DNA of 64,000 bases from the NCBI RefSeq assembly GCF_032362555.1, contig NC_083516.1:1823001-1887000 (forward strand), written 5' to 3'. Of this stretch, positions 48,601 through 60,937 are shown piece after piece (positions within the stretch are counted from its first letter, which is position 1; each line of letters starts with the position of its first letter). This DNA comes from Amyelois transitella (Eukaryota; Arthropoda; Insecta; Lepidoptera; Pyralidae). The position numbers and the translations under genes were made by a program. Under the pieces are notes generated by a model that made no database searches, was not told the DNA's origin, and saw only the letters and a program-made list of their open reading frames with translations.

Positions 48601-51600
48601 GGTGCGAATGAAATGGTGCGTCACGTGCAAGTTCTACAGGCCGCCGCGATGTAGTCACTGTTCCGTATGCAACCACTGTATAGAAGTGAGTATATTTATT
48701 TATTTATTTATTTATTAGGTACACAAAACAGTTTAACAACAAAACTTAACCCTTCATTGCATGATTTTTCCTATTTTTTTAAAATAAATTAGGTTGATGT
48801 AATTAATGCTCTAGATTAAAGGAAAAATATTAAAAAAAATCCTAGTATAAATAGGAATTTGAATTATTTAAAAAACAGTGATGAAAATTTACATCATTAT
48901 GCATTGTTACATATATAGCTCTGTACTAAATAAGTCAAAAGATATTGTTTACTTATTCTCCTTTATTCTAAATAATAATTTAAAAAAGAATTTTTTTTTC
49001 AAGCACTAATTAACTCCACAATGATTACACGAAATTGTGGAATAGCCTTTACATTTGGGAAATTTACACCGAAGTGACCTTTCTTTTTTTTTTATTGTTA
49101 TTCTTCTTCTAGTAGACTGGTACTAGGGTTTTGTTGTATACGCAATAGTCATTTATAAAGTAACCAGCAACAACAAATTTAAAGTTTACAGTTTTTGAGT
49201 ACCTTTTTTTCTTCACTAAATGTTATGATTGAAATTTCCATCATCATGCAAAGAAGGGTTAATATAAAGATGGCCATATAGAAACATGGCCAGTTGTAAA
49301 ACCAAAAATAAAGTGTACTCAGCATGATTAACATTATAGTACTTGCTTAGTAAAATGTGAGGACAGAAATATATGTGCCGTACATGACGACCGTACGATG
49401 GTACATGACCGGCTCTGCCTTCCTTAACCATCTTGGTAAGATAAAAAGTTATTGCTTTTGCTCTTTGGTTTTCGCCACTTTAAAATATGACCTTGACTAA
49501 AGAAAAATTAATTGTCTATGTCCTCTATGGTCACTTTAAAATATGATTATTGCATTATAACCACAAACTCATATTTACCACAAAGTCTCCTAGCGGTTGT
49601 GTTGGTTGTTTCCTGCTGAGGAGGAGTCTTTGATTAAGATGTAGGAGTGGAAAATGCCAAGAAAATACACGGAGCGGCGGCGCCACGATTGATTGTGATC
49701 CTGTCAACTAATGACAGAAAAGCCTTTGCAAAAATACACGGCAAGGTAAAAAAGTAGTCCTATAAAGAAATGCCACTGCGCTTTTATATGAAAACTGAAT
49801 TTGTTGTGTTTTTAAGTCACACCACCACTCTTTGTTCTCTGGAATTTTATTGGGTACTTAGTTTTTACGTACATTACACACATTAATATGGAAACGTGTG
49901 TATCCCTTGCAGGTTAGACAGAGCCAGTAGACTTGGAACAGGCCAAATTCACCTTTTTGGCTTGATGATAGAATTTAATAAGAAATATTGACACGACGCT
50001 AGCCCATCGCGCTCAAGAAGACTCCCAAGTTTATAAGCCTTTACATACAATGAAGCAATTAATGATTAATTTCATTCTCTCTTGCAATTTTCAGACGTTT
50101 GACCACCACTGCCCGTGGGTGAACAATTGCATCGGGCGCCGCAACTACAGATTCTTCTTCTTCTTCCTCATATCTCTCAGTATACACATGCTGAGTATAT
50201 TCGGCTTCAGTTTGTACTACATCATGAATATAAACAAGACGTTCACGCAAGTGGAGCCGATATTGTCGTATCCTTTAAAAAACAAACGTCACGGAATGTG
50301 GACGAAGCGAAAGTAGTATGCAGGGATCGTAGCAAGCGGAAAGATGTATTTTCTGACTACCCCTCCGGGAAAGATGCGTTATTTTTGTATGCATGCATGA
50401 ATTGTGTTTGTTGCTTTACTATTGTGTATTCTGAAGTGAGTGATTGCCGTGTGGTTCCGGGCACCAATAGAAAATGGCACCAAAAGAATAGGACCACTTA
50501 CTAGGATGAAGGAATTGGTAGCTTAAAAAAGAATGTGTGTAAGAACTATGCAAATCTCTTCTTTTGATAGGCCAAAAAAATATCAATCGACATATATGAA
50601 ATCATAGTATTTATAATATTTTTTACAAAATCCTTAACCCGACTACCGACAGAATGGTAATAATGGGCATAATCGGCCTCCTGGCCATTCCCATATTCGG
50701 GCTGACCGGGTTCCACATGGTGCTTGTGTCCCGGGGCCGCACCACCAACGAGCAGGTGACGGGCAAGTTCACGGGCGGCTACAACCCCTTCTCCAGGGGC
50801 TGCTGGAACAACTGCTGTTACACGCAGTTCGGGCCTCAGTATCCTAGGTGAGTTTTTGTAGAAAAACGCCAGCTAATTGAAGGTTGACGAATGAAGACAC
50901 CCCCAAAATCGGCATAACTAGCTATGACCTTGAACCTTTATCGAGACATCATTATTTCTTTGTTTATCACATCTCTAGTTCTACATTTTTAAATGTAGAC
51001 AATGTGCATTCGTCCATGATTTAGATTTAAGAGATCTATATTTGTATATTGACGTCCGATGAAAATGCTGCAGTGTAGTTTGTTCCGCCGCTTCTTCTAC
51101 ACATGCGCTTTGGAAGCGGCAGTAGTTATAATTAGATTTAAGTGATGTGACGTCAATAAGTGATACCTTGTTTCCAATTTTGAAAATAAATCTATTCTAT
51201 TCTATCTTCCCTTTTCTCAATCGCCAAGTTTTTAGTATTAAATCTGTAATCACCACTAAAGTAGATTTATTGGTCCACAGTTTAAAGAAACCAAGAAAGC
51301 TTCTATATGTCGCAGAGATCAGTTGACCGTTTGCTATACAGGATAAAATGAATGTGAAATGTTAGTACAAGTGCATTGTCATAATTGTTTCATCCTTTAT
51401 AGCGATGGTTGTAGACTTGTTGTTTGTATTGATAAAATTCGAACATGTAGCTTTAGAATAAGGTAGTGTTTTAAGTATAACGAAACGTTTATACCTATAT
51501 GTATTTTATTACGTTTTATTTTAACTTTTAGTTGTTGTCATTATCATCTCTCTGAACTCGATTAAATGATTGTTTTGCAAAACCATCGTTCCCCTGAGAC

Positions 51601-54600
51601 GTTTGGTGGTCGGTCAAAAGCGTAGAACTATCCTGTATGAAAAAAAAGTATGGTACTTACATTGTTATGTGGTTTTGTTGTTGAAAGGTCAAAGCGGTTT
51701 TGTGTGAAACCCTGACTTTGCCAATCCATTATGGTTAAAAGGTACTCCGGACTCCTCTCCAGAGAGTTGAGAATGTAACCGGCTTTAACGCCAGGAGGAA
51801 GAATAAGACATAGTATCCGTTTGTAACCGCGTTTCACTGATCATATAGGAGTCTTAATTATTAAAATTTTGTCAACAGTCTAGTCAAACCGTCGAAATAC
51901 ATCTACAAGGGCAAGAAACGGCGGGAAATGCCCCACGGAATGCTCTCGGCGTCGGCTATATCCACCATAGCGACGGAGACGCAGCAGGTAAAGACGTACA
52001 CGGCTGACAACGGCGCGGCGCACCGGCCCGCGGTGGCGGGGCCGCACGCGCACTACAACAAGGTGAGAGCCAGACGCTTGAAGCTGATTGGACGCTTGTT
52101 TTAACGTTTAACCCGTACCTACTTGAAAGATCTTTTTGGTTTCTAAAATACAAGTAAAAATATGGAGGTCTTCAGAATGATGAATATAATGATGTTTAAA
52201 AATATATATGTAACTAGAGGACGCTTACAAGAGGAGCTCCGCCCCCGTAAAATAAAAAAATCCCGTTTTTTTCCGTTTCCGCGATAGTTTCGAATAACCC
52301 TCTCTTAGTGCTCATCTACACTACCCGAAGAACCTACATGACAAATTTCAGCTTTCTACGCCCAGTAGTTTCTGCCATTCGCTCCATAACGGAAGAATAT
52401 AAAAAGATTTAGGTAAAAGTGGTGGGATGTTAATAACTATATATCCCACTGCTGCCACCTTAAAACCAGCTGACCTAATTCTCTGGGCTGTTACATAATG
52501 TAAGTAATTCATTCCTTTATTAAGTTTTGTTCGGTGTAATGTTAAAACAAGTGTCCTTTTATCACTAAGGATAATTTATACCCAAATTAAATGGACGAAA
52601 ATATATAGGAAAACGGGTTTACTACTTTTTGTATTTTTACACGTATTTAGTAAAAAGTCTTTGCAAATAAATAAGCCTGAAGTTCAAGGATCTTCTCGAC
52701 GGTCTCGCATGCGTCAGATTCATATGCTTTTCACTGTACAGGCTGCATAGAAAAATATACTGCTTCGATACATTGAGTATTATATACTGATAACTGTACC
52801 ATTTGTACATACAATACGCAGAAAATAATTTGAAACAAATAGCGGTCTTTAAAATGTTCCTATAGGTATACTTACATCTGGTCCTAGTTTTCCCAAAATT
52901 TTAGTGCCATTAATTTTGCTTAATCCAAATTATTTCGTTTCATAAAATGTATAGCTATTCGGTGTGGCCATTAGATTAGACATAGCCAGCCACATTTAAC
53001 CATTCTATACATGTATAGTAAAAAAATAGCTTGATCGTACTCATACGCATAAGAGATCTCATTTAGTTATCACGCTTTTAGAGCAAACGAATACATACCT
53101 TCAATTCACTGTCATAAGTTCTATTTTCGCACTTGCACTTTTATGTACTTATTGGGTGATTATGTGAATTGAAGACATGGATGTGTCTGGCTCTCTAATT
53201 TTTCTATTTCTACGTATGTTGTGAAAATTTCAGGTTTTTATAGATATATTGTTTTATTATGTACTATATTATACGTAGTTAATTCTTTACTTTGATTAGG
53301 TACTTGCTACTTATATTCTTTGACCTTTTTATGTCTGATTTTTTCCAATAAAATTAAAACTTGAAAATAATTGTATAGTTGAGCATTCTTTTAATATTGT
53401 TAACACTGATTAAATTATGTTAATATCGCTAAATATGCACGGTTTTATATACACTGTAAAAATATTATGTTCAAAAAACATCCGCGGCTCGACCCCCATA
53501 AAAAGTAGCCCATGTCGTTTACTGAACTTAATAGGCTAACTTACATAGAGAGACTTACAAGCAATAGTGTACCTAAGCGTGAAACGTACTAAACAAACTT
53601 ACATTCGAATTTATACTATTAGTAAGGATTGGAAAAGTAAATCATCATTAATCTTATATATAAAATTCTCGTGTCACAATGTTCTTTCCCGTACTCCTCC
53701 GAAACGGCTTAACTGATTCACATGAAATTTTGTGAGCATGAAATATTGAGAATTGGCCGACATCTATTTTTCATACCCCTTAGTGATAAGGGTTGTCCAC
53801 CCTTAACATATTTCTTTAACTAGACATTACTTAAAAAATATTAATATGGCAAAACAACGTTTGCCGGGACAGCTAGTCATTTATAAAAATAATGATAAAA
53901 AGCGAAACAGCGATAGTTTTTCGCACGATAAAACCGGCGTTTCGCGTGCCATTCTACAGGGGCAGTTTAATTTTAACCCCCGACGGAAAAAGAGAGGCGA
54001 TATAAATACCTTTTCTGTGTAGTCAATGAAAACAAATATTTACTCTTATAACCATAGACACACTAGTAGGTATACCTCTTCCCCCAGCTATCCCCCGGGC
54101 GGGAGGAGCACGAGGGCGACATGGAGGGCCCCGGGGCTTCCCAGAGCGCGGACTGCGAGCCCACGCCGCCGCTCATCCAGCGCCGGGGCTCCTCCGCGAA
54201 CCTGTTCCCCCCGGCGGAGCCCCACCACCACCTGCCGCCGAGGCCGCATAATTATCCGCGTTTAAGTCCGCTTTCAAGGAATACAAGGTTAGTTCTACAT
54301 TTTTCTTTTTGTTTTTGGTATTTTTTTCTTTTTGCCCTACGTTTGCTTAAGCTTATGAAACCATGGAAATAAAAAAAAACGTTTTTTTTTCATTTCATGT
54401 ATATATATAACTTACCCAATGTGTATACGTTTACTACGTCGTTTTCATAGTCGCAACCTGGGTTTCTTGTTATTGTTCTGGCGCTACAAAACTTTTGGTC
54501 CTTCAGGCCTGATATTTACTTTAATCATATTTAGTCCACTGACCTGTAACACAACGCTATTAACCAAATCGACCGGTGACTGAAATATATTTTTTATTAT

Positions 54601-57600
54601 GTTTCAGTCACACTGGCAACTCGGTGCCGTCTGGCTACCGAGTGGTCATCGAACCGCTGCGGTACGACTCGGGCTCCAACGGCGCCAGGCCTTCGCCCAC
54701 AATGCAGCAGAGGATCAAGGCGGTAGGAGTACCCACGCCTTTGGCAATTAGCAGTCCCGTAAGGAGGTATGTTCGAAGCTGATGATATTGAGGTTTTAGA
54801 ATGGTAACTGAAAGATTACAGATTTGTGATTGAATACCATAGATTTTTCAATATCATAGATATAACTATGAAAAAATATTGACAATATATTTCACCAAAA
54901 TACTTTTAAGAAAATAAAAATACCAGTTACATTAATTATATATTTCGTCTACCGTTAAAGCTTATACTGTAACAATTGATTGCAATTTTAACTTAGATTA
55001 ATAGAAGTAGGACATACCGCAAAACAATGCAGTTATGCATATTTTGCATAGATAATTATCTAATAATGTAGTAATTAAATGTTCTTTTAATACTTTTATA
55101 TATATATAAAAAATAAAATAAATAAATATTGCCTATAAAAAAAAAATATATTATTTTTTGGAGTAAAACTCCCGCAAAGTAATGTTTCAGTTACACTAAT
55201 TGTTTAATGTTATTCATGAAATGTTTCACATATTAATAAAATAAATATCAATAAACGTTGGGTGTTACACTTCTCAACTTTACACTCTGCTTACATGTTA
55301 TTAGCTACAAAATTTATTGAAGACGAATTGGCGATAGATACCAAAGAAGAAATGTTCCTATATGTATAGGTATTTATATTGATTTCCCATCGTATCATGG
55401 CCTGTTCCTATCATGACTAACAAACCAATTAACCATTGTCCCCTACCTACACCAAAATGCATTGCTTCTATGTTTTTTTTTAACTGGAGTGTTTATTTGC
55501 ATGTAAAATGGTTTGCGTACTCACAAATGTTTAGCAGTGACTCCAGACACTATGTGTTTCTTTCTCGTCATTGTTGTATAATTTTTGCTTCAATGAATGT
55601 TACGAGATTTGCTTTCATTTCCATTCACTTAGTTTTTTACACAGGATAGTTAACAACTAATTACAAATTTACATAAAACTGACTTGATGAGAAATTGTAT
55701 TGTTATGCTTTGAATTGCTGGCAAATCTATTGTACCATTCTTGAGGTCGTACAAGTCAACTTGTAATAAATAAATAAAATGCTGCCTTTGAACTGAGCTC
55801 GGCATTACTTACCTACATTATAAACATATTAAAAATAAGACAAGTAGCTCAGTTTCAATGCGTTATCATTAACAAAAATCATCCTTATTCTTCTTCGTCG
55901 GCCTTCTTTTTCCAATTGAAATAAGATTTGTCTGTCCTTGTCAATTTGCTCTAACTTTCATTTATGTAATTTCCTTTAGGCCGCTTGCCTAATTTATTCT
56001 CATTAAAAATATTCTAGCAAATGTATAGATTTCGTAAAAATCAGTCAAAAATGTGAAGAATGGCATGTCTGACACAAAACTAATATTTATTTCTGTCTGG
56101 CATTTTATCTTAACACACCCGTGTGATAATAAATAAATTATTCGGTATTGTAAAATGAGGCAATACAGTACGACCACAAACATAATAAATCCAAGATAGA
56201 ATACATTCAGGGATTTCACAAAATGCTTGTACATTACATGAATATGAAGTTTTGAGTTATGGGTGTAGATACAATAACAATGGCGTTTATTTAGCAAACA
56301 TTGGGCTTTGAATTAATAAAGGTATTGAATACTATGTGTTAGTGTAATAAAAATATTTTGTTGTATAGTTCTTTTTAAGGTATTTAGATGATGTATTAAC
56401 TAAAGCAAAAGTCATATATACGATTTTAATTTGAAGAAAAAGTTTCGGTTTCTATATAATGTAACATGATTTCTTTTGCTTTGACCAGAACTTATGTGTG
56501 TTGTCGTACTGTACCCTGGATTCAGTATATAAATATGATCGTTTACCGCTTACCACGCGGCAGGTGGACCTAACGCATAGAGCCGACGTGTCGACGGTAA
56601 CTCGTAATGTTTGGATTTTGTGTGTTTGTTTTTACTAGCTTTGAATTGGTGGAATTTTAGTATATTATATCGCTAATATTGTAAACATCATGGCCTTCGG
56701 ATTACCAGCGTATTTAATTTTGCTTTATTTTACTTACTTGCTTTGTTACCTGTTAAAAATCCAAATTATTTCTTTTCTTGAGACACATTTTGTTTAGATG
56801 AGTGGAATTAAAACAAACTCTTTTAAAATTTTGCCAACATTATTGTACAACAAGAAATAATAATATTCTTTAGTATCATCTTGTCAAGTCATAATGGCTA
56901 TTATATTAGGGGCACTCTGTTGTTTACCAATATTTAGTTACAGCGATATTTTAGTCCTTTTCTTCATAGAGATGCAAGAATCTATTGGGACCTATCACAG
57001 GTGATCCATTCTCTTTACAGCTGAACATGTTATAAAAAATACACTATACACAATATCTTACTAACATGTCATTGTATTTTTCAAGCATATTAACTGATGG
57101 GAACGCAAGTTATTGTAAGAATGAATATCATAGAAGACAGCTTATTATTCAAAATTCCATCAATTCATGGCACTTTGTACATAGGATTTGAGTCGTGTGG
57201 CTGCACTTTATTGGGTTGATTTGCTAAGTCATCAGGTCGTTTGACAGGTAAAAAGCAAAACGATTTGTACAAGTTAAGCACGTATATTTTGAGGGTAGAT
57301 TCGCTCAATACTCAATATTCAAATTTGGGCCTCAATTCGGCGAGAATATAACGTATAACGATAGATTCTCAATGTAATAGCATTCATATTGTTTTTATTT
57401 TAACAATAATTTGTTATGAGCTTATACCACTAAGCTAAACTTTTCCACTGAGACTGTCGACATTTTATTATTACATATTTTTTATTTTTTTAATTGGCGC
57501 CGTCATGCGAATGCGAAATATTAAATATGAAAAATGGAACAGACCCTTAAAATATTTGTACTTGTACGGACATTTTATTTAGTATTCAAGGATCACATTT

Positions 57601-60600
57601 ATGGAGCTCAGCATTAAACTACAATGCCTTTTGTGCTTCTATTATTATTTTCTTTTCTTTTCAAGTACAAACAGCATTGTTTACTATTTTTTAGCATGTT
57701 GTGGTATTATTAGTAAATCATTATTTCTTGGTACATTATAAGTTCTATTTAAATCCCTGACTTATTCTGTGTCACATTTAAATATTGTAATATATATTTT
57801 TTTATTTTATTTGCAAGCTGTTGTCACAAATTGGACCGAAGGCGTAACGCGACTCACTATACAATGGCGGGTAACGGCTATCATCCCTTGTCTATGGTCG
57901 AATTATGATCACAGACTAAAGTTTAATCGGTAAAGGGAACGAGTCCAATGTTTTCTCAGTCCTTATCACTTACCATTTTTTCGAACTCTTTTATACTGTG
58001 GTCACTTTCATAAATTGTTTATTATTTTATATAAATTTTGGCTGTAATAAAATGGCTACTATTGTAAGTAGATTGTTTAACGCACTCCAATATTTAAATG
58101 CACCACAATTGATTCTATTATTATTTTCGTCGTAATTTTTGTATACGAATTGCTTGTTGGTATATGTTTTAATCTACTACATGTATACAAGATTCGTATC
58201 GGCCATTGTAAGTGTTCTCGCCTACGTTTCAGGTTGTATTGCATGAATGACGAAATGAGTTTATTTCAAAAGAGTTTAGAGCTGTACTTTTGGTATTTTT
58301 TTTTTTACGAGTCCGATTTTATAATAAGAAGATGAGATCGGATGACGTGCGTGGTGGTTTTTGGCGTCTTTCTTTTTTTATGATGAATAAGACTCACGGA
58401 GTATCTAAGTATTACTCGCTACAGGGCTGTAATAAAAAAGGCTCACTTAACGCCTTCAAGTAATAATTGTTAAAAGCGCAATATGTCTTATTCTTTTCAT
58501 ATTTTATTACTGTTGATTGTTTTAAAGACCATTTAATCAAGTGATGCTACCTACTAGAATGAATGAAAAAGTCGAACTAAGAATTAAATGTTTGATAAAT
58601 ATGTAATTTTGACTGATAAATTGCTTTCGATTCCGGATTAGAATAATCCGGAAGTTAAAGATTGATGAGGAGTTTCGGAAATAACGCACGGTCTTACTAG
58701 ATGATTGCTGATTCAGCCGTATAAAAAAAGAAAAAGCTTAAACTCATCGAATAAATCGACTGCAATTATTACATTCTTAATTTTACTGCCTATTAACCCA
58801 TTAACCGCCGCAGTTGTATATATTCAACAAATTCAGTTTGTGTCCTTAGCGCCACAGTTGTATATATACAACAAAATTTCTGTTGTTAGTTGTAACGCAT
58901 CCAGAAAGTAAATTATAAATAATAAATTATGGTATTAAGGTTAAGTTCAAAATAAGACTGTCTTATTCCTTACTACTTCCTTTTATCACTTGAGGTATGA
59001 GTAAAATTTCAAATAAAGAAACATGTGAAAGCAATCCGCATCATCAAAAAATTTTGTATGAATGCACAGCCACAGTTGCATAAATCCAACAGCAGTGATG
59101 TACCCAATCGATTATCCATATTACTATACCTCCCATACTTAACGCAAGATATATTGTAAATTAATGAAATATCAATAAAAAAATAATATTTTGTTTACTT
59201 AAAACCGAAAAATGTATGTCTACAAACTGCGCTTTAAAGAAAAACAAAGTAAATTTACAAATCGTTCATTTTTGGTTATTACTAAAACAAGCTAAGTGTA
59301 CAACACTAGCCCATCTCATATTATCTTAACCGACCAACGCCGTAGTTGCATATATTCAACCGCCAGTGACGTCACAAACGAGCAATCTGTGATGATAGTG
59401 AGGGTAATTGTACGATAATTAATAATAGTAGGTTTTTCCATTTTGCCACAAATCAATTTGTATAAAATTAGAGCTGTTTCACTAATGAAATCAATCATTG
59501 TCAGTATAAATAAAACTAAAACTTTTTACCAATGTTACCTAAGTAAATTAAATAATTATTAACTTTTATATAAAAAAACAATTTAGTATTAACTAATCGT
59601 TACAATACACGTAGAGTCGTAGATATACTTAAAGACAGCTATAATTTTAACTTCCAATAAGATTACTTATCGAAAAGCTGGTACTGGCAATCACTAGCAA
59701 CTTCACCGTTTCTCCATTAATTAAGCGCCGCAGTTGAATATATACAACCATAGGGATGGGGTAAATCGATATTTAATAGATTTTTATATTATTTTTAGTC
59801 TATGGTATAGTATTGTTTATGTATTATTTTGTATCGAAGTATTTTTCACAGGTGATAAATTTAGCATTCAAATCATTATAATGCCTTTAAAATCTTATAA
59901 TTCAGTCTTTAAAATGTTTTATTTCATATTTAATCTATATAATTATTTATTCTCATATTGTTTTATCGAAATGATGTGTCACAACTCTAAAGTTTTGGCA
60001 TAAATAATAGTGTTGGCGCTAGGGGCACATTTTATTGCCGTGCATCATGGCGGCTAAAAGGTTAATTGTAAGTCTCTCTGGCCACGTGTTCATTTACTTG
60101 TATTTGCTATTTATTTACATTCTCATTTCGTCAGATATATTATTGCAATAAGCTTGCTGTGGTAGTTAGTAGTGTGTATTATAGTGTAACATATTGTATA
60201 GTGAGGCATGTGGCGTTGGCATGCTCCCCGCAACCGTAGCAGGCGACCGCCGCCGACGGACCCGATCGCCAAACGTTCAGAACTAGCACTCATAACTCAC
60301 TACTACTCATTTTAAGTATTTCTTTTAAAAGTTTTTTCAATAACGGTTCTGAACGCGAGCGTCCGAGGGCGGCGTCGCCGATGGCGCGATCGCACGTGCA
60401 AACGCTTCGCCCCGCAGCTCCCTTCTCCTTCTGTCCGTAGGCCGTACGATAACGATAGCGAGGGCTCGGACGAGCTCGCGCGATTAAACCCCTGACGAGC
60501 CCGCCGCGCACAGGTCCAACCCCGGCACGCCCACGCAGCCGCGCCGCCCGGACTTCATCGGCGTCGGCGGCCGCTCCTCGCCGCAGCGCCGCTTCCTGTC

Positions 60601-60937
60601 CGAGGGCGAGCTGCTCCGCGCCGAGCCGCCCGCGCCGCACCGCCCCACCGCCGACGACATCAGGGAACTCGCCGCCTCCCCGCAGCGGGGCAACTACATG
60701 TGGGCGGAGCGGGCTCAGCACGCGCCGCCGCGAGGGGGCGTCCCCGTGTTCCCACCCCAGCCCTCCCCTCTCCCCCGGAGACGCCCCCCCATCGCCCCCC
60801 AACCTCCTCGCCCATCGAGACCCTTGTCCTTCGTCCGCGCGCTAGAAGTACAGGACCAGTTGGAGGCGCGCGCCCCCCCGCAGGAGCCCCCCGACCGCGC
60901 CTCTGTCTACGACTGCAACTACGAGATATCGGTGTGA
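42602..60937 (+). CDS. Zdhhc8: DHHC palmitoyltransferase, ZDHHC5/8 group
   Basis: Nine exons in phase encode 567 residues: 42602-42693, 44509-44627, 48528-48685, 50095-50267, 50653-50847, 51879-52062, 54088-54287, 54608-54766 and 60514-60937 (stop 60935-60937). Two N-terminal membrane segments precede a cysteine-rich domain (Cys101 to Cys121) and the catalytic DHHC at 126-129 in [18 protein letters not shown]. Two more membrane segments, a TTNE motif (211-214) and a PaCCT-type NPFSRG follow. Then comes a long, Pro/Arg/Ser-rich cytosolic tail ending YEISV, a class II PDZ-ligand pattern as reported for DHHC5/8. Family knowledge: it transfers palmitate to cysteines of membrane and synaptic proteins. 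The tail is shorter than in human ZDHHC8 (about 765 residues). The last exon is strongly GC-rich. The exon 4 donor (GTATCC) is weak but fits phase. Confidence 0.93.
43495..43730 (-). mobile_element. Family A repeat, reverse, diverged
   Basis: It runs from TATATTCCTTGTGGGGTTGACAG to GCCGGAAACCATATGAC, with many substitutions, so it is an old copy. It is in the first ZDHHC8 intron. Confidence 0.75.
44165..44430 (+). mobile_element. Family A repeat, forward, full length
   Basis: It starts at a GCCGTGTGGTTCCTGGCACC hairpin and ends with (ATGT)n about 80 bases before exon 2 of ZDHHC8 (44509). A short inverted piece (TTGTATTGGTGCC) adjoins its left end. Confidence 0.85.
44662..44879 (+). mobile_element. 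Family A repeat, forward, with internal deletion
   Basis: It begins 35 bases after the exon 2 donor and lacks the TGTCACTATTTGAATC block. Its (ATGT)n end forms one arm of a palindrome with the opposed copy at 44931. Confidence 0.8.
44931..45020 (-). mobile_element. Family A repeat, reverse, partial
   Basis: It runs from ATCCCTTGGTCGCCTTTAACG to GCCGGGAACCACACGGCAC. It faces the 44662-44879 copy tail to tail across a 24-bp inverted repeat (44877-44900 with 44909-44932). Confidence 0.8.
45162..45350 (+). mobile_element. RTE-like LINE 3' end, family E
   Basis: It begins AGAGGCCGACCGCGACTTCGT and ends TTTCACATTTGTAATATTAGG. It matches 15911-16100 block for block. Confidence 0.65.
45583..45725 (+). 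mobile_element. LINE 3' end, family D
   Basis: It is nearly identical to 51058-51205 (GAAAATGCTGCAGTGTAGTT, TTCCGCCGCTTCTTCTACAC, TGACGTCAATAAGTGATACC), so both are recent copies of one source. It ends in AAATAAATCTATACT. Confidence 0.65.
46895..47240 (-). mobile_element. tRNA-derived SINE, family C, reverse, best copy
   Basis: Read on the minus strand it starts TGGTGGTCGAATCGGTAAG (A-box-like) and has GGTTCAAATCCCACC (B-box) about 60 bases later, the internal pol III promoter of a tRNA-derived SINE. It is in the second intron of ZDHHC8. Confidence 0.75.
48693..48717 (+). repeat. (TATT)n microsatellite
   Basis: About six uninterrupted TATT units start 8 bases after the donor of ZDHHC8 exon 3. 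Confidence 0.9.
49895..50045 (-). mobile_element. Family A repeat, reverse, partial
   Basis: It contains TATCCCTTGCAGGTTAGACAGAGCC through TTTATAAGCC. It stops about 50 bases before exon 4 of ZDHHC8. A small forward fragment is at about 50445-50505 in the next intron. Confidence 0.7.
51058..51205 (+). mobile_element. LINE 3' end, family D
   Basis: Close copy of 45583-45725, in the intron between ZDHHC8 exons 5 and 6, ending in (TCTATT)n. Confidence 0.65.
52215..52395 (+). mobile_element. RTE-like repeat fragment, family E relative
   Basis: It starts CTAGAGGACGCTTACAAGAGG and includes CATGACAAATTTCAGCTTTC and CAGTAGTTTCTGCCATTCG, the layout of family E tails but diverged. Confidence 0.45.
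53640..53880. mobile_element. Dispersed repeat with TTTGCCGGGACAGCTAGTC end
   Basis: Blocks AAATTCTCGTGTCACAATG, CTCCTCCGAAACGGCTTAAC and the GTTTGCCGGGACAGCTAGTC end are typical of a common insect non-coding repeat. The class was not determined. It lies in the intron before exon 7 of ZDHHC8. Confidence 0.45.
57818..57908 (+). CDS. Candidate alternative last exon of ZDHHC8
   Basis: After a long T-rich tract and the acceptor TTTGCAAG, 30 codons are open in the exact phase needed to follow exon 8 (54608-54766). They include [20 protein letters not shown] and end SMVEL-stop at 57906-57908. The base composition is richer in GC than the flanking intron. If used, the protein would swap the YEISV tail for VEL, also a hydrophobic-x-hydrophobic end. 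Chance openness over 29 codons is possible. Confidence 0.3.
58793..60065. mobile_element. Probable piggyBac-like non-autonomous element
   Basis: A 1,273 bp segment is bounded by TTAA on both sides. The left terminus reads TTAACCCATTAACCGCC and the right, on the minus strand, TTAACCTTTTAGCCGCC; these agree at 14 of 17 positions. TTAA target sites and C-starting termini fit piggyBac-type elements. Inside are at least four degenerate copies of CGCAGTTGTATATATTCAAC. No transposase ORF was seen. Confidence 0.5.
60441..60495 (+). CDS. Candidate alternative 3' splice site and short last exon of ZDHHC8
   Basis: A strong pyrimidine tract (CTCCCTTCTCCTTCTGTCCGTAG) ends at 60440. Joined to exon 8 in phase, the frame reads [22 protein letters not shown] (60493-60495), an acidic short tail lacking YEISV. 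The tract looks better than that of the acceptor at 60513 used in the main model. The frame cannot run into the main last exon because of in-frame stops. Confidence 0.3.

Noticed and set aside
50268..50316. Extension of ZDHHC8 exon 4 through [12 protein letters not shown]
   Set aside because: It is intron read-through to a stop; the splice at 50267 restores the fourth membrane segment in phase.
56578..56610. Possible micro-exon of ZDHHC8 (GTGGACCTAACGCATAG... between AG and GT)
   Set aside because: In the phase required after exon 8 it meets a stop at once; in its open phase it does not fit either neighbour.
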